Assembly: GCF_006438925.1 (NCBI RefSeq)
Contig: NZ_RCZA01000003.1
Span: 162,241-226,240, forward strand
Origin: Pseudomonas mandelii
Lineage (GTDB): Bacteria > Pseudomonadota > Gammaproteobacteria > Pseudomonadales > Pseudomonadaceae
Direction of reading: 5' to 3'
DNA: 64,000 nt
In this document: positions 46,536-54,533 of the stretch, piece by piece
Position numbering within the stretch: the stretch's first letter is position 1
Layout: every line of letters starts with the position of its first letter
The notes under the pieces: generated by a model
Databases searched by the model: none
Seen by the model: only the letters and a program-made list of their open reading frames with translations
Told to the model about the DNA's origin: nothing
Program-made: the position numbers and the translations under genes

Positions 46536-46736
46536 GTGACGAAAGACGAACTGCGCGCGGAACTTGAGCGCCAGGAACAACGTTACAAGGAAGTTTATGG
46601 CGGGGAAGTCACCACCTACGCCGCTCAGCCCGAACCGGAACGCAAACCCTGGCGTAAACGCGCCACCGTTCAGGATCAGGCTTTCACTCAAGAATTGCAG
46701 AAAATGGAAAAGGAACTCAAAGCCGAAGAGCCATAA
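46536..46736 (+). CDS. Small charged conserved protein
   Basis: This 66-residue cytosolic protein was assigned a GTG start because AGG lies 7 bases upstream and the following residues ([22 protein letters not shown]) are highly charged and helical. The middle is Pro-rich ([12 protein letters not shown]) and the end is again helical ([17 protein letters not shown]). There is no known domain. It sits between pcaR and pitA, an order I recall also in P. putida KT2440. Confidence 0.7.
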   Translation: MTKDELRAELERQEQRYKEVYGGEVTTYAAQPEPERKPWRKRATVQDQAFTQELQKMEKELKAEEP

Positions 46737-47112
46737 GCCCTCGGCCTGAATCCTTTCAAGGGTCTGCGTCTGCACCCGTTAAAAACGGGATGTATCGATG
46801 ATGCCTTTCGCGCCCGCTACCAGCGGGCAGCGGCCACCTCACCCACCGGATGAGGCAAATGGCGCATGTCTGGCCCTCTTTTCAGATACTTCACACAAGC
46901 GTTAAAACCTCTTGTTTCTACGAGAGGACGCCTTGTGGCTGCGGCCTTTTCAAAGAAATTCAATGACTTGCAAAACCCAGTAAAAACCTGGGCCTTGGGC
47001 TGCTGTCACAAATTAATTCGTTGAAGAATGTTACCGATGAGCACCTAGTGCATCGATTTGCAGTCTTTTCTGGCATAATCGCGCCCCCTTACGACCGGGT
47101 CAGAAAACCTTC
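46737..47112 (+). other. Gap with serial hairpins before pitA
   Basis: This 376-base region has no gene but clear secondary structure. Hairpins lie at 46775-46789 (CCCGTT, AACGGG), 46812-46828 (GCCCGCT, AGCGGGC) and 46837-46855 (CCTCA, TGAGG). A longer imperfect stem at 46894-46937 is built from CACAAG, CGT and CCTCT with their complements. It may be a pitA leader or a small RNA. No known RNA family was recognised. Confidence 0.4.
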
Positions 47113-48588
47113 ATGATCGATTTATTCAGCGGACTAGATGCTTGGGTGCTTGTGAGCCTCTTGCTCGCCCTGGCCTTTGTCCTCGCCTTCGAGTTCATCA
47201 ACGGCTTTCATGACACCGCTAACGCGGTGGCCACTGTTATCTACACCAAAGCCATGCCGCCCCATCTGGCGGTGTTCTTTTCCGGTGTGTTCAACTTTCT
47301 CGGCGTGCTGCTGGGCGGTGTCGGCGTGGCGTATGCCATCGTCCACCTGCTGCCGGTAGAGCTGCTGATCAATGTGAACACCGGTCACGGGCTGGCCATG
47401 GTGTTCTCGCTGCTCGCCGCAGCCATCACCTGGAACCTGGGCACCTGGTACTTCGGTATCCCGGCTTCCAGCTCCCATACGCTGATCGGGTCGATCCTCG
47501 GTGTCGGCCTTGCCAATGCCTTGATCAACGATATTCCGTTGGCTGATGGCGTGAACTGGCAGAAGGCAATTGATATCGGTGCGTCCCTGGTGTTCTCGCC
47601 AATGGCCGGTTTCATCGTTGCCGCTCTGGTGCTGATCGGACTGAAATGGTGGCGTCCACTGTCGAAGATGCACAAGACGCCGGACCAGCGCCGCAAGCTC
47701 GATGACAAGAAGCACCCACCGTTCTGGAACCGTCTGGTACTGGTGATCTCGGCCATGGCCGTGAGCTTCGTGCACGGTTCCAACGATGGCCAGAAAGGTA
47801 TCGGCCTGATCATGCTGGTACTGATCGGTATCGTGCCGGCGCAGTTCGTACTCGACCTGAGCAGCACGACTTATCAGATCGAGCGGACCCGCGATGCGAC
47901 CCTGCACCTGAGTCAGTTCTATAAGCGCAATGCCGAAACGCTGGGTGAGTACCTGGCCTTGGGAAAAAGCGTGGAAGGCGATCTGCCGGAGAAGTTCCGT
48001 TGCAACCCGCAACAGACCGAACCGACCATCACCGCCCTGCTCGGCACCCTTAAAGGTGTAGCGGACTACCACTCGCTGCCGTCTGAAAGCCGCATCGAAG
48101 TGCGTCGTTATCTGCTCTGCCTGGACGACACGGCGAAGAAAGTGGGCAAGCTGCCTGGCCTCGCCCCCCGTGAAAAGGCTGACCTGGACAAGCTGCGCAA
48201 AGACCTGACCACCACCACCGAATATGCCCCGTTCTGGGTGATTCTGGCGGTCGCCCTGGCACTCGGCCTGGGCACCATGGTCGGCTGGAAGCGCGTGGTT
48301 CTGACCATCGGCGAGAAGATCGGCAAGCAAGGCATGACCTACGCTCAAGGCATGTCTGCACAGATCACCACCGCGTGCATGATCGGCCTCGCCAACATCT
48401 TCAGCCTGCCGGTTTCCACCACCCACGTCCTGTCCTCGGGCGTGGCCGGCACCATGGTCGCCAATAAAAGTGGCCTGCAAGGTGGCACGGTCAAAACCAT
48501 CCTGCTGGCCTGGGTCCTGACCCTGCCAGCCACAGTGGGCCTGTCGGCCGGCCTGTTCTGGCTGGCGTCGAAGGCACTGGGCAGCTGA
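47113..48588 (+). CDS. pitA: Low-affinity inorganic phosphate transporter PitA
   Basis: This 491-residue inner-membrane protein of the PiT family imports metal-phosphate with protons. The two signature repeats are EFINGFHDTANAVATVIYT near residue 27 and, inverted in the second half, VHGSNDGQKGIGLIMLV at about residues 219-235. GIPASSSHTLIGSILG and LPVSTTHVLSSGVAGTM are the paired internal repeats. A hydrophilic loop of about 140 residues separates the halves, as in E. coli PitA. The length fits the family. A terminator follows 14 bases after the stop. Confidence 0.95.
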   Translation: MIDLFSGLDAWVLVSLLLALAFVLAFEFINGFHDTANAVATVIYTKAMPPHLAVFFSGVFNFLGVLLGGVGVAYAIVHLLPVELLINVNTGHGLAMVFSLLAAAITWNLGTWYFGIPASSSHTLIGSILGVGLANALINDIPLADGVNWQKAIDIGASLVFSPMAGFIVAALVLIGLKWWRPLSKMHKTPDQRRKLDDKKHPPFWNRLVLVISAMAVSFVHGSNDGQKGIGLIMLVLIGIVPAQFVLDLSSTTYQIERTRDATLHLSQFYKRNAETLGEYLALGKSVEGDLPEKFRCNPQQTEPTITALLGTLKGVADYHSLPSESRIEVRRYLLCLDDTAKKVGKLPGLAPREKADLDKLRKDLTTTTEYAPFWVILAVALALGLGTMVGWKRVVLTIGEKIGKQGMTYAQGMSAQITTACMIGLANIFSLPVSTTHVLSSGVAGTMVANKSGLQGGTVKTILLAWVLTLPATVGLSAGLFWLASKALGS

Positions 48589-48602
48589 TACATCGCTGCA
48601 AC

Positions 48603-48637
48603 GAAAAAGGCGCGCCTCGTAAGAGCCGCGCCTTTTT
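48603..48637 (+). terminator. Rho-independent terminator of pitA
   Basis: GAAAAAGGCGCG and CGCGCCTTTTTC form a strong stem with a T run, just after pitA. Confidence 0.88.
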
Positions 48638-48698
48638 CATGCCTGCGATCTTCCAAACACCACATTTGATCTCCATACATCCTCAAGAAATCGCAGGC

Positions 48699-48724
48699 AA
48701 AAAAAAGGGCAACCGAAGTTGCCC
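48699..48724 (-). terminator. Terminator of the 37-residue peptide gene
   Basis: Read on the minus strand, GGGCAAC, TTCG, GTTGCCC is followed by eight T. It lies 35 bases beyond the stop of the small membrane peptide gene. Confidence 0.88.
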
Positions 48725-48759
48725 AAAATGCCTTGCGTGCTCATTGCTTCCAGAAGGAC

Positions 48760-48873
48760 CTACGGTTTGCGCTTATGCGAATCCTTCCAGATAAAAAATC
48801 CAAACCCTGCAAAAAACAGAACCATGAGGCCGACTGTCAGCACTCCGGCGATCACCACGTTGTCGAAAAACAT
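48760..48873 (-). CDS. 37-residue single-span membrane peptide
   Basis: The frame encodes MFFDNVVIAGVLTVGLMVLF and continues FAGFGFFIWKDSHKRKP: a single membrane helix with a basic C-terminal tail, which predicts the tail inside. A strong AGGAGG lies 8 bases before the ATG, and a perfect terminator follows the stop, so this is very probably a real transcription unit. The shape recalls small accessory subunits of membrane complexes such as CcoQ or KdpF, but no partner is adjacent. Confidence 0.75.
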   Translation of the reverse strand: MFFDNVVIAGVLTVGLMVLFFAGFGFFIWKDSHKRKP

Positions 48874-49017
48874 GACTGGCCTCCTGCACTTGCCTTGTTG
48901 CGATGGGGCTAAGTTAACCAATCAGGCAGGGGAAAAAATTGACCGGGATCAATGTCGCCCGAGACTGGGCGTAAAGGAGGGGAAATAACTGACCTGCATC
49001 AACAGATGCAGGGTGTT

Positions 49018-49179
49018 TCAACGCTTTTTCGGTTTGTTCTTCGGCTTTTTCTTCGCTTTACCCAACGGCATGGCGTGCTCGAACGCCTGGCGCACTTCGT
49101 TCAGGCGCTTTTCATTAAGGTCATGAACCCGCTTGGCGCGTTCGGCGTTGAGGTCGGTCAGCTTGTCGTCTTGGCTCAT
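49018..49179 (-). CDS. Small basic conserved protein
   Basis: This 53-residue protein has a helical charged start (MSQDDKLTDLNAERAKRVHD, then LNEKRLNEVRQAFEHAM) and a lysine-rich tail (GKAKKKPKNKPKKR), which suggests nucleic-acid or ribosome contact. There is no recognised domain. The start was chosen at the inner ATG; the extra upstream codons are not family-like. The two gaps around it show no other feature. Confidence 0.6.
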   Translation of the reverse strand: MSQDDKLTDLNAERAKRVHDLNEKRLNEVRQAFEHAMPLGKAKKKPKNKPKKR

Positions 49180-49279
49180 GGTGCTCAGTGCATCGCTTGG
49201 AATGAATTTCAGTTGCCGAATCTGCAGGCAAGGATGTGCCAATAATGCGGTCTGATCGCGGCGCTGACCAGCCGTGACC

Positions 49280-49621
49280 TCAAATCTGGATATCGACCCA
49301 CAAACCCTGCCGTGGCTGATCTTCCATCAATGGCGCCACTGGCACGGTATTGTCAGCGTTGAGCTCGTCACCGGGAATCGCCAGGTGCTCTTCAGGATCT
49401 TCATCGGCTTCCCGGCGGCGCCTTTGCTGTTCCTGCTTGCGGCGCTGTTCCTCGCGCAGCTGAAACGCCGCCTCTTCCGGATCGCGCTGTTGCAGGTCGA
49501 TGGTGCTTTCGTTGGAGCTTTCCTGCACCGGTACCACGGGCGGAATATCCGGCCGCTGGCGAATCGGATCCTGCTGTGAGGTGATTGGCACGGCACTCAA
49601 GGGGAGCATCGGTGGCAGCAT
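49280..49621 (-). CDS. Hypothetical protein, Gln/Arg/Glu-rich
   Basis: This 113-residue protein is probably largely disordered, with a Pro-rich N-terminal third (MLPPMLPLSAVPITSQQDPI) and a highly charged helix (EEAAFQLREEQRRKQEQQRR). The acidic tail ends QGLWVDIQI. An AGGAG lies about 10 bases before the ATG used; the longer frame runs through a REP copy. No family is recognised. It is divergent from rapA. Confidence 0.65.
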   Translation of the reverse strand: MLPPMLPLSAVPITSQQDPIRQRPDIPPVVPVQESSNESTIDLQQRDPEEAAFQLREEQRRKQEQQRRRREADEDPEEHLAIPGDELNADNTVPVAPLMEDQPRQGLWVDIQI

Positions 49622-49707
49622 AATTATTAGTCTCCTGTCAGCAGGCTGTCGGCTGCGGGGATGGCGACTTGAGCCATCGGTCGCAAACTGTGACCCGTTT
49701 TGCACTT

Positions 49708-49800
49708 GTAGGAGCTGCCGCAGGCTGCGATCTTTATCGGACAACATAGAACTCAAGCGTTCCCCAAGATCAAAAGATCGCAGCCTTCGGCAGCTCCTAC
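49708..49800. repeat. REP pair (GTAGGAGCTGCCG family)
   Basis: Outward-ending copies GTAGGAGCTGCCGCAGGCTG and its complement ending CAGCTCCTAC enclose about 30 bases, upstream of rapA. Confidence 0.9.
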
Positions 49801-49873
49801 GCCGTAAACCTTTTGGTCTGGAGGGCCGATTCCGTTAAGATAGCCCGCTTTTTCAAGGTGGGAGTCAGGCAGC

Positions 49874-52720
49874 ATGGCGCAGCAGTATCAACCGGGGCAA
49901 CGCTGGATCAGTGACAGCGAAGCCGAGCTGGGTTTAGGCACCGTTCTGGCACAGGACGGCCGCTTGTTGACCGTGCTCTACCCGGCCACTGGCGAGACTC
50001 GCCAGTACGCGCTACGGAATGCGCCCCTCACCCGCGTGCGGTTTTCGCCGGGTGACTCGATCACTCACTTCGAAGGCTGGAAACTGACCGTACAAGAAGT
50101 CGACGACGTCGACGGCTTGCTGGTTTACCACGGCCTCAACGGGCATAACGAAGTGGTTACCCTGCCGGAAACCCAACTGTCGAACTTCATTCAGTTCCGC
50201 CTGGCCAGCGATCGTTTGTTCGCCGGGCAGATCGACCCGCTGGCCTGGTTCTCCCTGCGATACAACACCCTGGAACACACCAGCCGCCAATTGCAGTCCG
50301 CGCTTTGGGGCCTGGGTGGCGTGCGTGCGCAACCGATCGCGCACCAGCTGCACATCGCCCGTGAAGTCGCCGACCGCATTGCGCCGCGGGTATTGCTGGC
50401 AGACGAAGTGGGCCTGGGCAAAACCATCGAAGCCGGTCTGGTGATCCATCGCCAACTGCTCTCGGGCCGCGCCAACCGCGTGCTGATCCTGGTTCCGGAG
50501 AACCTTCAGCACCAGTGGCTGGTCGAGATGCGCCGCCGCTTCAACCTGCAAGTCGCGCTGTTCGACGAAGAACGCTTCATCGAAAGCGATGCCGCCAACC
50601 CGTTCGAAGACACCCAGCTCGCGCTGGTTGCACTCGAGTGGCTGGTAGACGACGAGAAGGCCCAGGACGCGCTGTTCGCCGCCGGTTGGGACCTGATGGT
50701 CGTCGACGAAGCGCACCACCTGGTGTGGCATGAAGACAAGGCCAGCCCGGAATACTCGCTGGTTGAACAACTGGCCGAAGTCATTCCCGGCGTCCTGCTG
50801 CTGACCGCGACCCCGGAACAACTGGGTCAGGACAGCCACTTTGCGCGTCTGCGCCTGCTCGACCCGAACCGTTTCCATGACCTGCACGCCTTCCGCGCCG
50901 AGAGCGAAAACTATCGCCCGGTGGCCGAAGCCGTTCAGGAGCTGCTGGACAAGGGGCGCCTGTCGCCTGAAGCGCACAAGACCATTCACGGTTTCCTCGG
51001 CAACGAAGGCGAAGCGCTGCTGGCCGCCGTCAACGATGGCGACATCGAGGCCAGCGCCCGCCTGGTCCGCGAACTGCTCGACCGCCACGGCACCGGCCGG
51101 GTGCTGTTCCGCAATACCCGCGCCGCCGTGCAGGGTTTTCCGGAGCGCAAGCTGCATCCGTACCCGCTGCCATGCCCCGACGAATACCTCGAATTGCCAT
51201 TGGGTGATCACGCCGAGCTGTACCCGGAAGTCAGCTTCCAGGCTCAGCCAGACGCCAACGAAGAAGAACGCTGGTGGAAATTCGATCCGCGTGTCGAGTG
51301 GTTGATCGATACGCTGAAGATGCTCAAGCGCACCAAAGTGCTGGTGATCTGCGCCCATGCTGAAACCGCCATGGACCTGGAAGACGCCCTGCGCGTGCGT
51401 TCCGGCATCCCGGCCACCGTCTTCCACGAAGGCATGAACATCCTCGAGCGTGACCGCGCCGCCGCCTACTTCGCCGACGAAGAATTTGGCGCGCAAGTGT
51501 TGATCTGCTCGGAAATCGGCAGTGAAGGTCGTAACTTCCAGTTCTCGCACCACCTGGTGCTGTTCGATCTGCCCTCGCACCCGGACCTTCTGGAGCAGCG
51601 TATTGGTCGTCTGGACCGGATCGGCCAGAAGCACATCATCGAACTGCACGTGCCGTACCTGGAAACCAGCCCGCAAGAGCGCCTGTTCCAGTGGTACCAC
51701 GAAGCGCTGAATGCGTTCCTCAACACCTGCCCGACCGGCAACGCCCTGCAGCATCAGTTCGGCCCGCGCCTGCTGCCGCTGCTGGAAAATGCCGACGACG
51801 GCGAGTGGCAAGCGCTGATCGACGAAGCCCGCGCCGAGCGCGAACGCCTGGAAGCCGAGCTGCACACCGGCCGTGACCGCTTGCTGGAACTCAATTCCGG
51901 CGGCGCTGGCGAAGGTGATGCACTGGTCGAGGACATCCTTGAGCAAGACGACCAGTTCGCCCTGCCGATCTACATGGAAACCCTGTTCGACGCCTTCGGC
52001 ATCGACAGCGAAGACCATTCGGAAAACGCGCTGATCCTCAAGCCGAGCGAAAAAATGCTCGACGCCAGCTTCCCGCTGGGCGACGACGAAGGCGTGACCA
52101 TCACTTACGACCGCAACCAGGCGCTGTCTCGCGAAGACATGCAGTTCATTACCTGGGAACACCCGATGGTTCAGGGCGGCATGGACCTGGTCTTGTCCGG
52201 TTCCATGGGCAACACCGCCGTGGCGCTGATCAAGAACAAGGCGCTGAAGCCCGGCACCGTGCTGCTGGAACTGCTCTACGTCAGCGAAGTGGTTGCCCCG
52301 CGCTCGCTGCAACTGGGCCGTTACTTGCCGCCGGCCGCCCTGCGCTGCCTGCTCGATGCCAATGGCAACGACCTGTCGGCCCGTGTGTCGTTCGAAACCC
52401 TTAACGATCAGCTGGAAAGCGTGCCGCGTGCCAGCGCCAACAAGTTCATCCAGGCCCAGCGCGATCAGCTGACGCCACGGATCAACGCCGGCGAAGAGAA
52501 GATCTTCCCGCGTCACGCCGAGCGCGTGGCTGAGGCGCAGCGTCGTCTGGCCGCCGACACCGACGAAGAACTGGCGCGCCTGACTGCGTTGCAAGCGGTC
52601 AACCCGACCGTGCGCGACAGCGAACTGGTTGCCCTGCGCAAACAACGCGAGCAAGGCCTGGCCATGCTCGACAAGGCTGCGCTGCGACTGGAAGCGATTC
52701 GGGTGTTGGTGGCGGGCTAA
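49874..52720 (+). CDS. rapA: RNA polymerase-associated SWI/SNF ATPase RapA
   Basis: This 948-residue ATPase (HepA) binds RNA polymerase and helps recycle it. The N-terminal Tudor-like domains begin [20 protein letters not shown]. Helicase motif I is [12 protein letters not shown] starting at Asp177, and motif II is DEAHH at 278-282. Motif III is [11 protein letters not shown], and the second RecA-like domain holds [12 protein letters not shown] and [11 protein letters not shown]. Length and order match RapA. It is monocistronic, and a terminator follows at once. Confidence 0.97.
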   Translation: MAQQYQPGQRWISDSEAELGLGTVLAQDGRLLTVLYPATGETRQYALRNAPLTRVRFSPGDSITHFEGWKLTVQEVDDVDGLLVYHGLNGHNEVVTLPETQLSNFIQFRLASDRLFAGQIDPLAWFSLRYNTLEHTSRQLQSALWGLGGVRAQPIAHQLHIAREVADRIAPRVLLADEVGLGKTIEAGLVIHRQLLSGRANRVLILVPENLQHQWLVEMRRRFNLQVALFDEERFIESDAANPFEDTQLALVALEWLVDDEKAQDALFAAGWDLMVVDEAHHLVWHEDKASPEYSLVEQLAEVIPGVLLLTATPEQLGQDSHFARLRLLDPNRFHDLHAFRAESENYRPVAEAVQELLDKGRLSPEAHKTIHGFLGNEGEALLAAVNDGDIEASARLVRELLDRHGTGRVLFRNTRAAVQGFPERKLHPYPLPCPDEYLELPLGDHAELYPEVSFQAQPDANEEERWWKFDPRVEWLIDTLKMLKRTKVLVICAHAETAMDLEDALRVRSGIPATVFHEGMNILERDRAAAYFADEEFGAQVLICSEIGSEGRNFQFSHHLVLFDLPSHPDLLEQRIGRLDRIGQKHIIELHVPYLETSPQERLFQWYHEALNAFLNTCPTGNALQHQFGPRLLPLLENADDGEWQALIDEARAERERLEAELHTGRDRLLELNSGGAGEGDALVEDILEQDDQFALPIYMETLFDAFGIDSEDHSENALILKPSEKMLDASFPLGDDEGVTITYDRNQALSREDMQFITWEHPMVQGGMDLVLSGSMGNTAVALIKNKALKPGTVLLELLYVSEVVAPRSLQLGRYLPPAALRCLLDANGNDLSARVSFETLNDQLESVPRASANKFIQAQRDQLTPRINAGEEKIFPRHAERVAEAQRRLAADTDEELARLTALQAVNPTVRDSELVALRKQREQGLAMLDKAALRLEAIRVLVAG

Positions 52721-52746
52721 ATCCCCTGCTCCACCCCGCTATAAAA

Positions 52747-52777
52747 AGAAGGCCCGCAGCGATGCGGGCCTTTTTTT
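52747..52777 (+). terminator. Rho-independent terminator of rapA
   Basis: GGCCCGCA, GCGA, TGCGGGCC followed by seven T, 30 bases after the rapA stop. Confidence 0.92.
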
Positions 52778-52810
52778 GTCTGCTTGATTGTTTCGGTGTT
52801 GCTGATGACC

Positions 52811-52889
52811 CCTTCGCGAGCAGGCTCGCTCCCACACTGGTTCTGTGGCGTTCACAAATCCAGTGTGGGAGCGGGCTTGCTCGCGAAGG
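52811..52889. repeat. REP pair with extended stem
   Basis: CCTTCGCGAGCAGGCTCGCT and its inverted copy; here the pairing continues inward through CACACTGG and CCAGTGTG, giving a longer cruciform than the other pairs. It lies between the convergent rapA and spinster-type MFS genes. Confidence 0.88.
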
Positions 52890-52892
52890 CGA

Positions 52893-54242
52893 TTAGGCAG
52901 TCGCTACAGAAACCCCAGGCTCAACCACCGCCACCAACCCTTCCTTCATCCGCTTGGCATCGCGCACAAAACACCGCGAAGCCAGGAACAGAAACACCAT
53001 GGTGAAAAACAGCGCCACCGGGATCAAATACATCGCGTCATGCAAGCCGACAGCCTTGAACGCCTCCGTCATCTGGTCAGCACCGGCCGAGAGCATCGCC
53101 GTATGTGCAAAGTGGTCGGACAATGCGCCCACTACCACTGGCCCCAAACCACCACCCAGCAAATACAACCCGGCAAAGAACAGCGCCATGGCCGTAGCCC
53201 GCAAGCGCGGCTCGACTACGTCCTGAATGGCGGTGTAAACGCAGGTGTAGAAGTTGTAGGCAAACAACCAGCCCACACTGAACACCGCCACAAATCCCCC
53301 GATCTCGATCCGCCCGGCATGCAGCGCCCAAGCCGTGCACACCGTCGAGATGATCAAGCTGAACGCGGCAAACAGCAGTCGCCCATTGGCCACCCGCTGA
53401 TGAATCTTGTCCGCGACCCAACCGCCCAGTGTCAGGCCGAACAACCCGGTCACGCCGACGATCACCCCGGTCGCCACCGCCGCTTCCTGTAACGGCATCA
53501 GGAAATAGCGCTGCAGCATCGGCACCAGAAACGAGTTGCAGGCATACGTGGCGAAGTTGAAGCACAGCCCCGCCATCACCAGCCACAGGAACGTCGGCAC
53601 CGCCAACACCCGACGGATTGGCCGGTCTACGCGCTCCTGAGAAACCTGCACACTCTCTGCGGCGCCGCGTTTCGGTTCTTTGATGAAGAACATGAAGATC
53701 GCCAGGATCAGCCCCGGCACTGCCGCGATAAAGAACGGCGCGCGCCAGCTGTCGAACGCCTTGACCATGGCGCCGATGGTGAAGAATGCCAACAGCAACC
53801 CCAGCGGCAAGCCGAGCATGAAAATGCCCATCGCCCGCGCCCGACGGTGGGCCGGGAACAGGTCGCCGATCAGCGAGTTGGCGGCCGGTGCGTAACTGGC
53901 TTCACCGATGCCGATGCCCATGCGCACGATCAGGAAAGCCCAGAAACTCCCCACCAGTCCGTTGACCGCTGTCAGCCCGCTCCACGCCGCCAGGCCCCAG
54001 CCCATCAATTTGCTGCGTGAACCGGTATCGGCCATCCGTCCCAGAGGCAGGCCGGCAATGGCATAAACAAGGGTGAATGCGGTACCGATGATCCCCAGCT
54101 GAAAGTCGCTGAGGTGCCATTCCATGCGGATCGGTTCGATGATGATGGCCGGAATGGTGCGATCGAAGAAGTTGAACAGGTTGGCCAGGAACAGCAGGAA
54201 CAGAATGCGCCAGGCATTCGCCGCTTGGGTCGAGTTCTGCAT
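52893..54242 (-). CDS. Spinster-type MFS transporter
   Basis: This 449-residue inner-membrane protein has twelve helices of the spinster branch of the MFS. FLANLFNFFDRTIPAIIIEPI is in helix 1, GRMADTGSRSKLMGWGLAAWS in the loop after helix 2, and GIGEASYAPAANSLIGDLFP in helix 4. Bacterial spinster-like proteins are mostly uncharacterised; eukaryotic relatives carry lipids or sugars. The gene is alone, divergent from the MHYT-GGDEF-EAL gene. The 290-base gap between them holds no other feature. Confidence 0.88.
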   Translation of the reverse strand: MQNSTQAANAWRILFLLFLANLFNFFDRTIPAIIIEPIRMEWHLSDFQLGIIGTAFTLVYAIAGLPLGRMADTGSRSKLMGWGLAAWSGLTAVNGLVGSFWAFLIVRMGIGIGEASYAPAANSLIGDLFPAHRRARAMGIFMLGLPLGLLLAFFTIGAMVKAFDSWRAPFFIAAVPGLILAIFMFFIKEPKRGAAESVQVSQERVDRPIRRVLAVPTFLWLVMAGLCFNFATYACNSFLVPMLQRYFLMPLQEAAVATGVIVGVTGLFGLTLGGWVADKIHQRVANGRLLFAAFSLIISTVCTAWALHAGRIEIGGFVAVFSVGWLFAYNFYTCVYTAIQDVVEPRLRATAMALFFAGLYLLGGGLGPVVVGALSDHFAHTAMLSAGADQMTEAFKAVGLHDAMYLIPVALFFTMVFLFLASRCFVRDAKRMKEGLVAVVEPGVSVATA

Positions 54243-54533
54243 GGGTCCGTCTCTTTTATTGTTATTGGGGCTTCACTGCCAGCGCATCCGAGCCCGGAAT
54301 CTGCAATCTAGTCAGGCCCGCCAGAGCTGTCTGTCATTATTTGTAAAGGTGATAGCGCCCCATGTAATGAGGCGCCGCCCATGCAACATTTTATTTCTAA
54401 AAATTCAGAGGCTCATTCCAAAATCATTAGAACCAATATGCCACTACCGCTTGCACTCTGTGCATGACACCTATACTCCAACGCATTCACCAGGTTCATG
54501 GTGTTGGCCAGAATAATGGATGCGGGGCGTACG

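Noticed and set aside
47000..47020. Pho box before pitA (CTGTCAC)
   Set aside because: Only one half site is present with no second half at the 11-base phase, so it cannot be supported.
48719..48988. 89-codon frame on the plus strand after pitA
   Set aside because: It runs across the terminator and ribosome-binding site of the well-supported small gene on the other strand and resembles no protein.
50012..52654. 880-codon open frame antisense to rapA, and a 752-codon one antisense to emhB
   Set aside because: These are typical high-GC shadow frames opposite long conserved genes; their composition is not protein-like and they lack ribosome-binding sites and known domains.
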